Shown: positions 63,270-64,000 of the stretch, one piece after another
Position numbering within the stretch: the stretch's first letter is position 1
Layout of the letters: every line of letters starts with the position of its first letter
Source of the DNA: Bradyrhizobium sp. Ec3.3
GTDB lineage: Bacteria; Pseudomonadota; Alphaproteobacteria; Rhizobiales; Xanthobacteraceae
Reading direction: 5' to 3'
Length of the DNA stretch: 64,000 bases
Assembly (NCBI RefSeq): GCF_000472925.1
Contig: NZ_AXAS01000003.1
Span: 309,340-373,339 of the forward strand
Made by a program: the position numbers and the translations under genes
The notes under the pieces: model-generated
The model's input: the letters and a program-made list of their open reading frames with translations, nothing else
Databases searched by the model: none
Told to the model about the DNA's origin: nothing

Positions 63270-64000
63270 CTACCGATTCGTCCCAAAAATCCTCCGCGCC
63301 TCGGCCGGGCTCGCGATCTCACGGCCGGCACGCCGCGCGCAGGCCGCCACCGCTTCGATCAACTGACCGTTCGACGTCACCTTCCTGCCGTCGGCGAGAT
63401 AGAAGGTATCTTCAAGACCAGTGCGGAGATGACCGCCGAGATCGGCGCAGCGCTGGTGCAGCGGCCAGATGTCTTCGCGGCCGATTGCCGTGACCTGCCA
63501 ATGCGCCTCGGGACGCTTCAGCTTGAGCAGGATCGGCAGCAGCTCGGGATCGGCGGGCATGCCGGAGGCAACACCCATGACGAAATTGTATTCGAGCGGT
63601 CCCTTGTACATGCCGACCTGGGTGTACATGCCGACACAGCGGACGATGCCGACGTCGAAACATTCGAACTCGGGGATGGTGCCGACCGCATTCATGACGT
63701 CGAGATAGTCCTTCACCTTCTCGACCGCGTTGTCGAACATCATCGGCGGCCAGGCCCAGCTGTTGTCAGCCTTCACCTTCAGATAGTTCAGCGAGCCGGC
63801 GTTGCAGGCGGCGATCTCCGGCTTGGTCTCGCGGATGCAATCGAGCGCGCCGCTGTAGTTCGGCCCCGACACGCCCGAGGTGTGATTGATGATCACACCG
63901 GGGCAGGCTTCGCGGATCGCCTGCTGGATCTCGCGCGAAACGCTGACCTCCCAGGACGGCAAGTGCCCCTTGTTCGGCGCCTGCTGACGCAGATGAATGT
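63270..64000 (-). CDS. BKACE / DUF849 family enzyme, 5' end outside window
   Basis: The visible 243 codons are the C-terminal three quarters of a second beta-keto acid cleavage enzyme. At the window edge the frame reads IHLR, which fits the HxH metal motif, followed by PSWEVSVSREIQQAIRE, IINHTSGVSGPNYSGAL, FDVGIVRCVGMYTQVGM and TGLEDTFYLADGR, whose glutamate is the third ligand. It ends GREIASPAEARRIFGTNR. A TTG at 63962 could be taken as a start but the family extends further upstream, so the gene is treated as truncated by the edge. It differs clearly from the member at 52563. It probably takes a related acid, with the carboxylase genes downstream on the same strand. Confidence 0.9.
   Translation of the reverse strand, partial: IHLRQQAPNKGHLPSWEVSVSREIQQAIREACPGVIINHTSGVSGPNYSGALDCIRETKPEIAACNAGSLNYLKVKADNSWAWPPMMFDNAVEKVKDYLDVMNAVGTIPEFECFDVGIVRCVGMYTQVGMYKGPLEYNFVMGVASGMPADPELLPILLKLKRPEAHWQVTAIGREDIWPLHQRCADLGGHLRTGLEDTFYLADGRKVTSNGQLIEAVAACARRAGREIASPAEARRIFGTNR

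Overview
The window is high-GC bacterial DNA with gene content and intergenic repeats typical of the Bradyrhizobium / Rhodopseudomonas branch of the Alphaproteobacteria. The indications are many ABC solute-binding proteins, a chemolithotrophic sox cluster, CoA-dependent catabolic genes, two-component genes and long GC-rich hairpin repeats of several families between genes. No tRNA, rRNA, CRISPR array, integrase or transposase was found. It reads as ordinary chromosome with many transport and catabolic genes.

Layout. 1-5000 (minus): a dipeptide/oligopeptide-type ABC operon (binding protein, two permeases, one ATPase that runs off the left edge), with hairpin repeats in two of its spacers. 5316-6656 (minus): a protealysin-like M4 metallopeptidase and its emfourin-type inhibitor. 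6890-14006: an orphan UgpB-like binding protein, divergent from an orphan TRAP binding protein (DctP) that leads a run of membrane histidine kinase, receiver-DUF3369-kinase hybrid and OmpR-type regulator. 14382-15195: an ECF sigma factor and a possible small RNA ending in a strong terminator. 15440-19963: CcdA plus periplasmic thioredoxin, an unknown membrane protein, an L,D-transpeptidase with an FNR/FixK-like box upstream, and an AapJ-like binding protein.

20237-28347: two acyl-CoA dehydrogenases, a carboxymuconolactone-decarboxylase-like protein, a VOC protein, an MFS transporter, an S9 oligopeptidase and a DUF938 methyltransferase. 28586-34534: a thiosulfate oxidation cluster soxX-Y-Z-A-(SoxXA-binding protein)-B-dsrE-like, followed by a persulfide dioxygenase-rhodanese fusion with a perfect palindrome before its start. 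SoxCD is absent from the window. 35127-37756: two MFS transporters. 37916-42518: an Att-like LolD/LolC-type ABC exporter with an AttH/CrtC-like lipocalin protein, then a MAPEG protein. 42619-48411 (minus): a branched-chain amino acid-type binding protein and an RND efflux pump with its lipoprotein adaptor.

48770-64000: a catabolic region with an iron-alcohol-dehydrogenase-family enzyme, an AMP-binding acyl-CoA synthetase, an SDR, a BKACE (DUF849) enzyme, a complete five-gene peptide-type ABC importer, a biotin-dependent acyl-CoA carboxylase (alpha and beta) and a second, partial BKACE at the right edge. These suggest uptake of an amino or peptide-like compound and its breakdown through CoA thioesters, but the substrate cannot be read from the sequence.

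The most distinctive observations are the binding-protein-led signalling operon, the protease-inhibitor pair, the candidate CCUCC small RNA, the palindrome before the persulfide dioxygenase gene, and the density and placement of the hairpin repeats, one of which forms the 3' part of an ABC ATPase reading frame.
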